A DNA stretch of 64,000 nt from Bifidobacterium pluvialisilvae (GCF_019331695.1 NZ_JAHBBI010000006.1:124001-188000), one strand, 5' to 3'; positions 47,404 to 55,867 are shown, counted from the first letter of the stretch. The notes: generated from the sequence alone by a model not told the origin. Numbers and translations are program-made.

Positions 47404-49884
47404 ATGACCACAGCAGTACTTTCACCGCAGGAAACGCGAATCAAGGAGCAGATCGAGCACAAGCCGGTCAAGCTCGAACATCATACGCGCGCGAACGATA
47501 TCCTCGCCCGCATCCGCGCCGAGAAGCCGCACGTCGATGTGGAACGCGGCCTGCTGTTCACCGAAAGCTTCCGCGAGACCGAAGGCGAGCCGCTCGTGCT
47601 GCGCTGGGCGAAGGCGCTGTACCACTACGCCGAGAAGGCCACCGTCTACGTGGACAAGGACCAGCTGATCGTCGGCCGCGGCGGCGGCGAGGGCCGTTAC
47701 GGCCTGCTGTATCCGGAACTCGACGGCGATACGCTCGACCTGGCCATCAAGAAGCTGCCGACGCGCGAAAGCTCGCCGTTCGACATCGACCCGGCCGACG
47801 CGAAGATCATCGTCGAGGAGATCGCCCCGTACTGGAAGGGCAAGACCTTCCACGAGGATCTGGCCAAGGCGCTCGGCCCCGAGACCATGAAGCTCACGTA
47901 CAATCCCGACGAGGCGCTGACCTCCCGTTACGTGGTCAACGAGACCGCGTCGTTCCGTTCCAGCCTCCAGTGGGTGCATGACTACGACATCGTGCTGAAG
48001 AAGGGGTTCGGCGGCCTGAAGGCCGAGGCCGAGGCCCGTCTGGCCGAATTGGACGAGTTCTCGCCAATCGACAACTGCGAGAAGCGCCCGTTCCTCGAGG
48101 CGGAAATTTTGACCGCCGACGCGATCATCCTGTGGGCCAACCGTCACGCCGACCTGGCCGAACGTCAGGCCGCCGAGGAGACCGATCCGAAGCGCGTCGC
48201 CGAGCTGCGCCGCATCGCCGAGACCTGCCGCTGGGTGCCGGAGCATCCGGCCCGCACGTTCTACGAGGCCATGCAGAGCCAGTGGTTCACGCAGTTGTTC
48301 AGCCGCATCGAGCAGAAGACCGGCACGATTATCTCCAACGGCCGCATGGACCAGTACCTCTACCCGTTCTACAAGGCCGACAAGGAGGCGGGCCGCATCA
48401 CCGCCGACGAGGCGCAGGAGCTGTTCGAATGCATGTGGGTCGACATGGCCCAGTACATCGACCTCTACCTGTCCGACGCGGGCGGCGCCTTCAACGAGGG
48501 CTACGCGCACTGGGAGGCCGTGACCATCGGAGGCCAGACCCCGGAGGGCTATGACGCGACGAACGAGCTGACGTACATCCTGCTCAAGTCGAAGCGCGAG
48601 TTCCCGCTGAACTACCCCGATCTGGCCGCGCGCATCCACACGCGCTCCCCGAAGCGCTATCTGCGCGAGGTGGCGCTGACCATCAAGAGCGGCGAAGGCT
48701 TCCCGAAGCTGCTCAACGACGAGGACGTGGTGCCGCTGCTGCTGAGCAAGGGCGCGAAGTTCGACGAAGCGCTCGACTACTCGGTCTCCGGCTGCGCCGA
48801 ATGCCGCATGCCGAACCGCGACACCTACACCAGCCCGAACGCGTACATCAACTTCGCCGCCGCGCTGGAGATGGTGATGTACAACGGCCGCATGCTCAAG
48901 TACGGCGACGAGGTGCTGGGTCTCCAGACCGGCGAGTTCGAGGACTTCACGAGCTTCGACGACCTGTTCGCCGCGTTCCTCAAGCAGCAGAACAACCTGC
49001 TCAAGCACGCGTTCATCCAGCAGCATGAGATCATCCGCCTGCGCGCCGAGCACTTCGCCACGCCGCTGGGCTCGATGCTGCAGAAGCTGTGCCGCGACTC
49101 GTGCATCGACCTGCACCAGCCGAAGATCCCGGGAGGCATCGACCTCGGCTATCTCGAGTACATGGGCTATGCCACCGTCATTGATTCGCTGGCCGCCATC
49201 AAGAAACTGGTGTTCGAGGAGCATGTGCTCAGCCTGCACGAGCTCAAGGAGGCATGCGAGCACAACTTCGAAGGCTACGAGGTGATTCGCCAGCTGCTGA
49301 AGAACGCCCCGGCCTACGGCAACGACGACCCGTACGCGGACGAGATCGGCAAGATTCTCGACCGTACGGCGCAGGAGTTCACCGCCAAGTACTCCGAGCA
49401 GATCGGCGTGCACATGGACATCCGTCTGGTGCCGTTCACCAGCCATGTGCCCTTCGGCAAGGTCGTTTCGGCCACGCCCGACGGACGTCAGGCGTTCACG
49501 CCGCTCTCCGACGGCTCGTCCGCCGCGCAGGGCGCCGACCATGAGGGCCCGACCGCCATCCTGCTGTCGAACTACCTGACCAAGAACTTCGACCACAACG
49601 AGCACGCGGGCCGTCTGCTGAACATCAAGCTCTCCCCGGGCTGCGTGGCCGGCAAGGAAGGCACCGAGAAGCTCGTGGAATTCATCGAGACCTGGCGCGA
49701 CCTCAAGCTGTGGCACGTGCAGTTCAACGTGATGAACAACGATACGCTGCGTGAGGCCCAGAAGCATCCGGAGCTGTACCGCAACCTCATCGTGCGCATC
49801 GCAGGCTACTCCGCGTTCTTCACCGAGTTGTCGAAGGACCTGCAGGACGAGCTCATCTCCCGCAACGAGCAGGAAACCTTCTAA
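47404..49884 (+). CDS. islA: Glycyl radical enzyme, isethionate sulfite-lyase-like (IslA)
   Basis: 826 residues from ATG at 47404. The thiyl-radical site is SGCAEC with Cys464 and Glu466; the glycyl radical is Gly801 in RIAGYSAF. This is a C-x-E eliminase, not pyruvate formate-lyase (no Cys-Cys pair). As I recall from the Bilophila IslA structure, the key residues are C468, E470, G805, R189, Q193, R678 and F682. Every one is matched here at a constant offset of four: C464, E466, G801, R185, Q189, R674, F678. The predicted reaction is isethionate to acetaldehyde and sulfite under anoxia. A related sulfolyase (for dihydroxypropanesulfonate) is the main alternative. The activase gene follows, after a repeat-rich gap. 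Confidence 0.85.
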   Translation: MTTAVLSPQETRIKEQIEHKPVKLEHHTRANDILARIRAEKPHVDVERGLLFTESFRETEGEPLVLRWAKALYHYAEKATVYVDKDQLIVGRGGGEGRYGLLYPELDGDTLDLAIKKLPTRESSPFDIDPADAKIIVEEIAPYWKGKTFHEDLAKALGPETMKLTYNPDEALTSRYVVNETASFRSSLQWVHDYDIVLKKGFGGLKAEAEARLAELDEFSPIDNCEKRPFLEAEILTADAIILWANRHADLAERQAAEETDPKRVAELRRIAETCRWVPEHPARTFYEAMQSQWFTQLFSRIEQKTGTIISNGRMDQYLYPFYKADKEAGRITADEAQELFECMWVDMAQYIDLYLSDAGGAFNEGYAHWEAVTIGGQTPEGYDATNELTYILLKSKREFPLNYPDLAARIHTRSPKRYLREVALTIKSGEGFPKLLNDEDVVPLLLSKGAKFDEALDYSVSGCAECRMPNRDTYTSPNAYINFAAALEMVMYNGRMLKYGDEVLGLQTGEFEDFTSFDDLFAAFLKQQNNLLKHAFIQQHEIIRLRAEHFATPLGSMLQKLCRDSCIDLHQPKIPGGIDLGYLEYMGYATVIDSLAAIKKLVFEEHVLSLHELKEACEHNFEGYEVIRQLLKNAPAYGNDDPYADEIGKILDRTAQEFTAKYSEQIGVHMDIRLVPFTSHVPFGKVVSATPDGRQAFTPLSDGSSAAQGADHEGPTAILLSNYLTKNFDHNEHAGRLLNIKLSPGCVAGKEGTEKLVEFIETWRDLKLWHVQFNVMNNDTLREAQKHPELYRNLIVRIAGYSAFFTELSKDLQDELISRNEQETF

Positions 49885-49889
49885 CCCCC

Positions 49890-49993
49890 GGCTTCCTCCG
49901 ACGAGGAAGCCGCCATGCGCAGCATGACCGAAAAAGCAATTCCGCCTCGGCTCCCTCTGACGAGGGAGCTGTCAGGCGAAGCCTGACTGAGGG
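49890..49993. repeat. Terminator-like hairpin and repeat family A copy after islA
   Basis: GGCTTCCTC-CGAC-GAGGAAGCC (49890-49911) begins 6 bp after the islA stop. A family A repeat, GGCTCCCTCTGACGAGGGAGC plus GTCAGGCGAAGCCTGAC, follows at 49949-49993. The hairpins could reduce expression of the activase relative to the lyase. Confidence 0.75.
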
Positions 49994-50079
49994 CTGAGCC
50001 GTCAAGCGGGCGGTCCAGTGGACTGCCCGTAGGCGATGCGAGCGCGAAGCATCGAGCGCGAGGACACCCCTCTTGCCTC

Positions 50080-50126
50080 GGCTCCCTCTGACGAGGGAGC
50101 TGTCAGGCGAAGCCTGACTGAGGGAG
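50080..50126 (+). repeat. Repeat family A copy
   Basis: This is a copy identical in its first 40 positions to 49949-49993 and lies 90 bp upstream of the activase start. Two near-identical copies 131 bp apart make this gap prone to recombination. The 331-bp gap 49885-50215 holds no gene. Confidence 0.8.
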
Positions 50127-50215
50127 AGACCGCGGCGACAGCCGCAAAAAACATCCATCGGCCACAGGCCGATTCCACATTCCGATTCCATCCCATCACC
50201 CCACAGAAACCCATC

Positions 50216-51340
50216 ATGCAGCAATCCCTCACCAGCCGAATCCTCGCGGACCGCGAGCAGTCGTCACGCCCCACCGGCGAATGGCGCCGCCTGATGCCCA
50301 AGGATTCGGCCCTGGTGTTCAACATCCAGCATTATTCGCTGCATGATGGTCCGGGAATCCGCACCATCGTATTCCTCAAGGGCTGCCCACTACGCTGCCC
50401 GTGGTGCAGCAATCCCGAATCGCAACGGTTCGGCCCCGAGGTCAGCTATGTGGCCGACAAGTGCATCGCCGCCATGGGCTGCGACCGCTGCGCCCTCGCC
50501 TGCCCCTCCGCCGTCACACCCAATATTCCTTCTGGCTCCCCCTCCCAGGGGGAGCTGTCGGCGAAGCCGACTGAGGGGGTCAACCCGCCCAACAGCACCA
50601 CTTCTCCCATCACCCTCAACCGCCCCACTCTCGACCGTCTCGACCTCACCGAACTCACGTCGTTCGCCAAATCCTGCCCGTCCAAGGCGCTCACCCTCGA
50701 AGGCAAGCCGATGACCGTCGACGAGGTCCTCGACGTCGTGGAACGCGACGAGGTCTTCTTCGACCGTTCCGGCGGCGGTCTCACGGTCTCGGGCGGCGAA
50801 CCGCTCGCACACCGCACGTTCCTGACGAATCTGCTCGCCGGCGCCCACGAGCGCGGCATCACAACGGCCATCGAGACCTGCGGCTATGCGCCCTACGCGT
50901 CGTTGGCGAGCGCCGCCGAGCATCTCGACACCATCCTGTTCGACATCAAGTCGATGGATTCGTCCGTGCATCGTGAATGGACCGGTTTCGGCAACGAACG
51001 CATCCTTGATAATTTCTCCCGTCTGTGCGTCGACCATCCCGAGATGCCGAAGCTGGTCCGTACGCCCGTGATTCCCGGTTTCAACGATTCGCGCGAGGAC
51101 ATCGCCGCGATCATCGATTTTCTGCATGGTCTTGGCGGTCGCGATGCGAACATCACGTATCAGCCGTTGAAATACCATCGTTTCGGCGAGGGCAAGTATC
51201 ATGCCTTGGGCCGCGAATACCCCATGGGCTCCGTCAAACTCAGCGACGATCTGTTCAACGAGATCCGCGACGACGTGCTCGCCTCCGGCCTCGCCGCCGA
51301 CGCCCTCTACCACGACGACGACCGACTACCCAAAACTTGA
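50216..51340 (+). CDS. islB: Glycyl radical enzyme activase (radical SAM, IslB-like)
   Basis: 374 residues from ATG at 50216. The radical-SAM cluster motif is GCPLRCPWCSNPESQ (Cx3Cx2C) after HYSLHDGPGIRTIVFLKG. A ferredoxin-like cluster motif CIAAMGCDRCALACP follows. The second such cluster, usual in activases of this group, keeps only the Cys of SCPSKAL; the other ligands are lost. Between them, residues about 107-122 are encoded by an intergenic-type repeat (50534-50579). Downstream motifs are intact: LTVSGGEPLAH, ETCGYAPY, LFDIKSMD and VRTPVIPGFN. It installs the glycyl radical on the upstream enzyme. The ribosome site is weak. Confidence 0.85.
   Translation: MQQSLTSRILADREQSSRPTGEWRRLMPKDSALVFNIQHYSLHDGPGIRTIVFLKGCPLRCPWCSNPESQRFGPEVSYVADKCIAAMGCDRCALACPSAVTPNIPSGSPSQGELSAKPTEGVNPPNSTTSPITLNRPTLDRLDLTELTSFAKSCPSKALTLEGKPMTVDEVLDVVERDEVFFDRSGGGLTVSGGEPLAHRTFLTNLLAGAHERGITTAIETCGYAPYASLASAAEHLDTILFDIKSMDSSVHREWTGFGNERILDNFSRLCVDHPEMPKLVRTPVIPGFNDSREDIAAIIDFLHGLGGRDANITYQPLKYHRFGEGKYHALGREYPMGSVKLSDDLFNEIRDDVLASGLAADALYHDDDRLPKT
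50534..50579 (+). repeat. Repeat family A copy inside the activase reading frame
   Basis: GGCTCCCCCTCCCAGGGGGAGC followed by GTCGGCGAAGCCGAC and TGAGGGGG: the full layout of the intergenic repeat, here translated in frame as GSPSQGELSAKPTEG. It falls in the linker between iron-sulfur motifs, where an insertion can be tolerated. Confidence 0.88.
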
Positions 51341-51356
51341 GTCATCATCACTCAAC
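51336..51356 (+). promoter_or_regulatory. HAIR operator (HspR site) of hsp20
   Basis: CTTGAGT-N7-ACTCAAC differs from the HAIR consensus in one base. It overlaps the end of the activase gene and lies 182 bp upstream of the hsp20 start. It matches the site before dnaK. Confidence 0.85.
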
Positions 51357-51537
51357 TTTTTCACTCCCAGCAAAATTCGGGAACACTATCCGGGAATACC
51401 GGTTGGGTGAAGTGAAAGGACAAGGCAGGAGCTCCGGAAGGGGTTCCGAGGACGGCCACGATAAACCGAGCGCCCGCGAGGGAGCTTGGGAAGCCAACCC
51501 GCCCTACTCCAAGATTTCAATTCAAGGAGTATTGATT

Positions 51538-51993
51538 ATGGCTATGTTTCCGGCTTTGATGAATGACACGATGTTCTCGGATCTGTTTGACGACCCGTTC
51601 TTCGAGGGCTGGCGCTCCGCGGGTAACAACGCCGCGGCCGCTATGCCCACCACGATGATGAGCACGGATGTTCGTGAGACCGACAAGGCGTACGACGTCG
51701 ATATCGATATGCCTGGCTTCGATAAGGACGACATCAACGTTGAGCTCAACAACGGCTACCTGACCGTTTCCGCCCACAAGGACGAGGACCACGGCGACAA
51801 GGACGACGCCGGCAAGTGGCTGCGTCGCGAGCGCTACGTCGGCACCTGCTCTCGTAGCTTCTACGTCGGCGAGGACGTGAAGGAGTCCGACATCCACGCC
51901 TCGTACAAGAACGGCACGCTGTGCCTCGAGGTTCCGAAGATCGAGGCGAAGCCGCAGGTCGAGGCCAAGCACCAGATTGCCATCGAGGGCTGA
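51538..51993 (+). CDS. hsp20: Small heat-shock protein Hsp20 (alpha-crystallin family)
   Basis: 151 residues. Alpha-crystallin domain at about residues 38-140: YDVDIDMPGFDKDDINVELN, GYLTVSAHKD, RSFYVGEDVKESDIHASYKN and GTLCLEVPK; the C-terminal IxI-type tail is only IAI. It holds unfolding proteins under heat stress for DnaK. AAGGAG 9 nt upstream of the ATG supports the start. It is preceded by a HAIR operator, so it probably belongs to the HspR regulon; its place inside the sulfur region has no functional link that I can see. Confidence 0.95.
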   Translation: MAMFPALMNDTMFSDLFDDPFFEGWRSAGNNAAAAMPTTMMSTDVRETDKAYDVDIDMPGFDKDDINVELNNGYLTVSAHKDEDHGDKDDAGKWLRRERYVGTCSRSFYVGEDVKESDIHASYKNGTLCLEVPKIEAKPQVEAKHQIAIEG

Positions 51994-52161
51994 TTTTCTC
52001 CCCGACGACACGAACGTTATCCCCAGAGTTTCGTCGATTGTGCACATCGCATGGTTGACGAGCCCCGGTTGATGCTTGGATTGTTCCGTCGCCGTCTCCG
52101 CCCTACGTTCTCTACGCGGACTAGATTGACGGACCGGCGAGGAAACAAGCCAAGTCATATA

Positions 52162-52201
52162 AAAGCCGTGATGATTGTGACGACAACCATCACGGCTTTT
52201 T
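52162..52201 (+). terminator. Intrinsic terminator downstream of hsp20
   Basis: AAAAGCCGTGATG pairs with CATCACGGCTTTT around a shorter inner stem, followed by TTTTGTTTTG. It is 168 bp after the hsp20 stop. Confidence 0.88.
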
Positions 52202-52231
52202 TGTTTTGCATGTCGTTTTCCGCGCGTATGC

Positions 52232-52391
52232 GTGACCGGGTGCACGTCCGTGTGACCAGGTGCATATCATGCGTGACCGGGTACACCTGCACCCGGTCAC
52301 GGTCATTGAAAAACGTTGAAATTGCAACAATCTGATATTGGCATGACCGGGTACACCTGCACCCGGTCACGATGCCCCGCACCCGGTCACA
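52232..52391. repeat. Cluster of seven GTGACCGGGT half-sites
   Basis: Half-sites GTGACCGGGT or close variants occur at 52232, 52252, 52274 and 52344 (plus) and as ACCCGGTCAC ending at 52301, 52371 and 52391 (minus). Two pairs form palindromes with an 8-nt ACACCTGC spacer (52274-52301 and 52344-52371). It lies between hsp20 and the end of the second ABC operon. It may be a terminator repeat or a multi-site operator; the gap 51994-52398 has no gene. Confidence 0.8.
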
Positions 52392-52398
52392 CCCTCCC

Positions 52399-53235
52399 CT
52401 ACTGGTGAATCGCCGCGTCGACGCGCGTGACCAGTTCGCGGTATTCGCGCGTCGACCGCACCGCTTCGATGTCCTCGGGACGCTCCGGATCGCGCGGGAT
52501 GTCGACGGGGATGTCCATGAGCACGGTGCCGGGATGCGAGCTGAGCACAATCACGCGTGTGCCGAGGAATATCGCCTCGTCGACGCTGTGCGTGATGAAG
52601 AACACGGTTTTGCGTTTCTCCTGCCAGATGCGCCGCAGTTCCACCTGAAGATTTTCGCGGGTCAGCGCGTCCAGGGCGCCGAACGGCTCGTCCATCAGCA
52701 CGAGGTCAGGGTCGGCGGCCAGCACGCGCGCGATCTGCGCACGCTGCTGCATGCCGCCGGAAAGCTCGTACGGCTTACGGTCCGCGGCGTCGGATAGCCC
52801 CACGATATGCAGGTATTCCTTGGCCGTCCGCGCACGCGACGCCGCATCGACGCCCTGGACCTTCATACCGAACTCCACGTTGCGCTGAACGTTCAGCCAC
52901 GGATACAGTTGCGGCTTCTGGAACACCACGCCGCGTTTGGGACTCGGTCCGGCGATCTTCTCGCCGCCGATGAGAATCTCGCCTTCGGTGGGCTTCTCGA
53001 ATCCGGCGAGCATGTTGAGCAGCGTGGTCTTGCCGCAGCCGGAACGTCCGACAACGGTGATGAAGTCGTGCCGGCGGATGGCGAAGTTGATGTCGTTCAG
53101 CGCGGTCACGTCCTCGCCACGGTCGGTGTGGAACCGTTTGACGACGTGCCGGATGTCGACGGCCACGTCGTTTGCCGCACCTACCGTATTATCGCCCGTC
53201 GTACTTCCGGATGCGATGTTGTCGCTGTCGCTCAC
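52399..53235 (-). CDS. ABC transporter ATPase, taurine/sulfonate type (TauB/SsuB-like)
   Basis: 278 residues. Walker A GRSGCGKTTLLNMLAG, VVFQKPQLYPWLNVQRNV, signature LSGGMQQRAQIARVL, Walker B LVLMDEPFGALDALT and H-loop THSVDEAIFLG. GRSGCGKTT with LYPWLNVxxNVEFG is close to TauB. The GTG start overlaps the TGA of the binding-protein gene (GTGA). It is the last gene of the operon. Confidence 0.9.
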   Translation of the reverse strand: MSDSDNIASGSTTGDNTVGAANDVAVDIRHVVKRFHTDRGEDVTALNDINFAIRRHDFITVVGRSGCGKTTLLNMLAGFEKPTEGEILIGGEKIAGPSPKRGVVFQKPQLYPWLNVQRNVEFGMKVQGVDAASRARTAKEYLHIVGLSDAADRKPYELSGGMQQRAQIARVLAADPDLVLMDEPFGALDALTRENLQVELRRIWQEKRKTVFFITHSVDEAIFLGTRVIVLSSHPGTVLMDIPVDIPRDPERPEDIEAVRSTREYRELVTRVDAAIHQ

Positions 53236-54326
53236 TTGGCGGAGACCTCCTTTATGGCGTCGGCATAGAACGCCGAATCGTAGCTGCTGTTCACCGAGTC
53301 CACGCCGCCCTGCGATTTGAGGAACTTGGCGGTTTTGGCGAACACGTCCGGCAACTGCGCGAAGCTCTTCTCCTGGTCGGCGGCGGCGAGGTACGAATAC
53401 CCCTTGAGCTGCTGCTTCACCTGATCAGGCTTTTCGTTCAGTTGCACGGCGATGGAGTCGATGGCGGCGGCGTCACCGTCGCGCACCTGTCCGACGGCAT
53501 GGTTCTCCACGGCGGTCCAGGTCTTGAGCACGCCCGGATTGGCCTTGACGAACGCGCTGGTCGCGAGTTCGAGATCATAGGTCGGGGCGCCGGTCTTCGC
53601 GGTTTCGGCGCTCGACGTCACGGTTTTGCCGCCGTTGGATTTGAGTTCGCTGAGCACCGGATCCCACACCCAGGCGGCGTCGATTTCACCGCGCTGCCAG
53701 GCTGCGGGCATCTTGTCCGGGTCGAGGTTGACGAGCTTCACGTCGGAATCGTTCAGTCCCGCGTCGGACAATGCCGACAGCAGCGAGAAGTGCGACGTCG
53801 ATCCGAACGGCACGGCGATCGTCTTGCCTTTGAGGTCCTTGATGGACGACACCCCGGAGTCGCGGGTGACCAACGATTCGGCATCACCGATCACATCGTT
53901 GATCCATACGACCTGCACCGGCAGGTCGAGAGGCTTGCTCACGGCCTTGACCGACGGGCTGGAGCCCAGCAGCGCGATATCCAGCGACTTCGCGCCGAAC
54001 GCCTGCAATACGTCCGCTCCCGAGTTGAACTGGCTCCATTGGATTTTCGCCTTGGGCAGGCAGTTCTCGAGCAGCTTCTGGTCCTTGACGACCAGGTCGG
54101 CGTTCGGAATGGCCTGCCAGCCGACCCGCAGCGTGCCGGTGAAGTCGTTGTTCACGTCGGTCGGGCACTTGCCGGCGGCCGATGACGCGCCGGAATCCCC
54201 CGTGTTGCCGGCTATCTGATCGGCGGTCTTCATCTGCCCGCAGGCCGCCATCGACAGTACGGCCGCCCCCACGGCCAGCAACGACAGCGCCTTGCGTGTC
54301 AGAGTCTTGTTCAATCCGATAGACAT
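53232..54326 (-). CDS. Taurine/sulfonate ABC substrate-binding lipoprotein (TauA-like)
   Basis: 364 residues from ATG at 54326, with AGGGGG upstream; the open frame further upstream only translates repeats. Lipobox MAAC. The mature protein has TLRVGWQAIPNADLVVKDQ, SGADVLQAFGAKSLDIALLGSSP, LKGKTIAVPFGSTSHFSLLS and PAAWQRGEIDAAWVWDPVLSEL, all characteristic of TauA-type taurine binders. It supplies taurine or a related sulfonate for the aminotransferase and lyase encoded nearby. Confidence 0.9.
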   Translation of the reverse strand: MSIGLNKTLTRKALSLLAVGAAVLSMAACGQMKTADQIAGNTGDSGASSAAGKCPTDVNNDFTGTLRVGWQAIPNADLVVKDQKLLENCLPKAKIQWSQFNSGADVLQAFGAKSLDIALLGSSPSVKAVSKPLDLPVQVVWINDVIGDAESLVTRDSGVSSIKDLKGKTIAVPFGSTSHFSLLSALSDAGLNDSDVKLVNLDPDKMPAAWQRGEIDAAWVWDPVLSELKSNGGKTVTSSAETAKTGAPTYDLELATSAFVKANPGVLKTWTAVENHAVGQVRDGDAAAIDSIAVQLNEKPDQVKQQLKGYSYLAAADQEKSFAQLPDVFAKTAKFLKSQGGVDSVNSSYDSAFYADAIKEVSAK

Positions 54327-54365
54327 AGTTATCCCCCTAGTTATTCCTACATTCCACATACCCCT

Positions 54366-54570
54366 GGCTCCCTCTGACGAGGGAGCTGTCAGGCGACGCC
54401 TGACTGAGGGAGAGACGCGAGCCACGTCCACGCATTCCACCTCGGCTCCCTCTGACGAGGGAGCTGGCCGCCGAAGGCGGTCTGAGGGAGAGAAGACACG
54501 TTGCCTCGCCAGACCGTTCACCACCCCTCAGCCCGACATGCGTCGGCCAGCTCCCCTGACAAGGGGAGCC
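54366..54570. repeat. Three repeat family A copies between tauC- and tauA-like genes
   Basis: Copies at 54366-54410 and 54444-54489 (plus orientation) and 54526-54570 (inverted) fill nearly all of the gap 54327-54600 inside the operon. In other TauABC operons the genes are close together, so the repeats seem to have accumulated here. Confidence 0.85.
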
Positions 54571-54600
54571 CCTGCCGGGCACGCATCCCGTCTCGCGGCC

Positions 54601-55494
54601 CTACTCCTTGCCGACCCACGGCGTGAGCACGCGGATGACGAGCTGGATGATGCCGTCGAGCACCAGCGCGGCCACGCCGATCACGAGGATGCACGCGATG
54701 GTCAGCGGCGTGTTCATCTCGGTGCCGGAAAGGTACGCCAACGCGCCGATGCCGGGGATGCCGTTGTTGAGTTCGGCGGCCACGACGGTCGTCCATGCGA
54801 ATCCGACGGCCAGACGGATGCCGTTCAACACCGACGGCAGTGCGCTCGGGAACATGACCAGGGCCACGAGCTGGGCCCGGTTGGCGCCGAGCGACAACGC
54901 CGAGTTGATGCGGTCGCGGTTCACGCTTTTCAGTCCGTCGATGGTGGCGAGCACGATCGGCGGGAACGCGGCGAGGAACAGCAGCCAGATCTTCGTGGTG
55001 TCGCCGATGCCGAACCAGACGATGAGCAGGCCGATGTAGCCGAGCGGCGGCAGCGCACGAACGAAGTTGATGTACGGCATGATGAGCCGGTTCAGCCAGC
55101 GCACGCCGGACAGCACGAATCCCAACACCACGCCGACGACGATGGACAACGCAAGTCCCACGCCGATGCGTTCGAGGCTCATGAGCAGATGCTGCCAGAG
55201 GAAGTACTGCTGTACACCGCAGACGATGCGCGTGGAGCCCGCCGCAATGGGATTGCACGTGTTGGCGCGCACGAACGCGTTCCACACGGCGCCCGGGCTG
55301 GGCAGATACAGCGGGTTGACGAGCTTCGCCGCCGTCACGGCCCACCATGCCGCCACGAATACCAGCAGCGATACCAATCCCTGCGCCTTGCCGACCGGCA
55401 ATTTTCTCCGCGCGACGGCATTGTTTCCAGGTTCCGGCGCAATGGAGCTGATACGCTCCTTCACCTTGCCGGCAGGTATGCTTACTGCGGTCAT
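54601..55494 (-). CDS. Taurine/sulfonate ABC permease (TauC/SsuC-like)
   Basis: 297 residues from ATG at 55494, with AAGGGGACG upstream. Six membrane segments; YLPSPGAVWNAF and the EAA loop (NSALSLGANRAQLVALVMFP, then GIRLAVGFAWTTVVAAELN) are typical of TauC/SsuC. A 30-residue insertion with two cysteines (NTCNPIAAGSTRIVCGVQQ) lies after the first segment. It is first in the operon, followed by the repeat-filled gap and the binding protein and ATPase genes. Confidence 0.9.
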   Translation of the reverse strand: MTAVSIPAGKVKERISSIAPEPGNNAVARRKLPVGKAQGLVSLLVFVAAWWAVTAAKLVNPLYLPSPGAVWNAFVRANTCNPIAAGSTRIVCGVQQYFLWQHLLMSLERIGVGLALSIVVGVVLGFVLSGVRWLNRLIMPYINFVRALPPLGYIGLLIVWFGIGDTTKIWLLFLAAFPPIVLATIDGLKSVNRDRINSALSLGANRAQLVALVMFPSALPSVLNGIRLAVGFAWTTVVAAELNNGIPGIGALAYLSGTEMNTPLTIACILVIGVAALVLDGIIQLVIRVLTPWVGKE

Positions 55495-55706
55495 AGTCGT
55501 TCGTCCCCTTCTGCGTTTCCGATTGCGTCCCGCCGTCGTTCCGCCGACGTCCCGTATTCGGCGACCCATGATGTTGCATCACGAGGAGGCGAGCAGTCGG
55601 AATCCCCATGACATCCTGAAATCTTCAGCTTCCCCAACCAACCGGAAAGCTTGCTCCCCACATTAATCCCGCCGCATGGGCCCGAGGCCCGATATGGCGA
55701 AAACGC

Positions 55707-55724
55707 TTATAGGCTTTCGCTATG
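55707..55724 (-). promoter_or_regulatory. CATAG-N7-CTATAA box (inverted) at the aminotransferase promoter
   Basis: On the minus strand it reads CATAG-CGAAAGC-CTATAA. It lies 143 bp upstream of the aminotransferase and about 210 bp from the divergent permease gene, in a 373-bp gap. AATCGTTG half-sites like those of the sulfite reductase palindromes occur at 55736 and AATCGTTA at 55837. Confidence 0.55.
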
Positions 55725-55867
55725 ACGTATTCCCAATCGTTGATTTCCCTAGTAAAACACAGGTCGTTGTCGTCTTTTTCCGTAAATCGTTTTCTGCGTA
55801 TACTGCCAATCAGCCTACGACAATCGTAGTGTTTGCAATCGTTATTTCATACGAGGGGGATGTCCAT

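Noticed and set aside
47422-49767. 781-codon open frame opposite the glycyl radical enzyme
   Set aside because: Val/Leu/Arg-rich antisense shadow; the plus strand has all active-site motifs.
47404-49884. Annotation as pyruvate formate-lyase or choline TMA-lyase
   Set aside because: No adjacent Cys-Cys pair as in formate-lyase, and the active site reads GCAE with Arg185 and Arg674 rather than the GCVE pattern of choline lyase.
52232-52391. Plasmid-type replication origin with iterons
   Set aside because: No rep gene is in the window and all surrounding genes are chromosomal; kept only as a repeat cluster.
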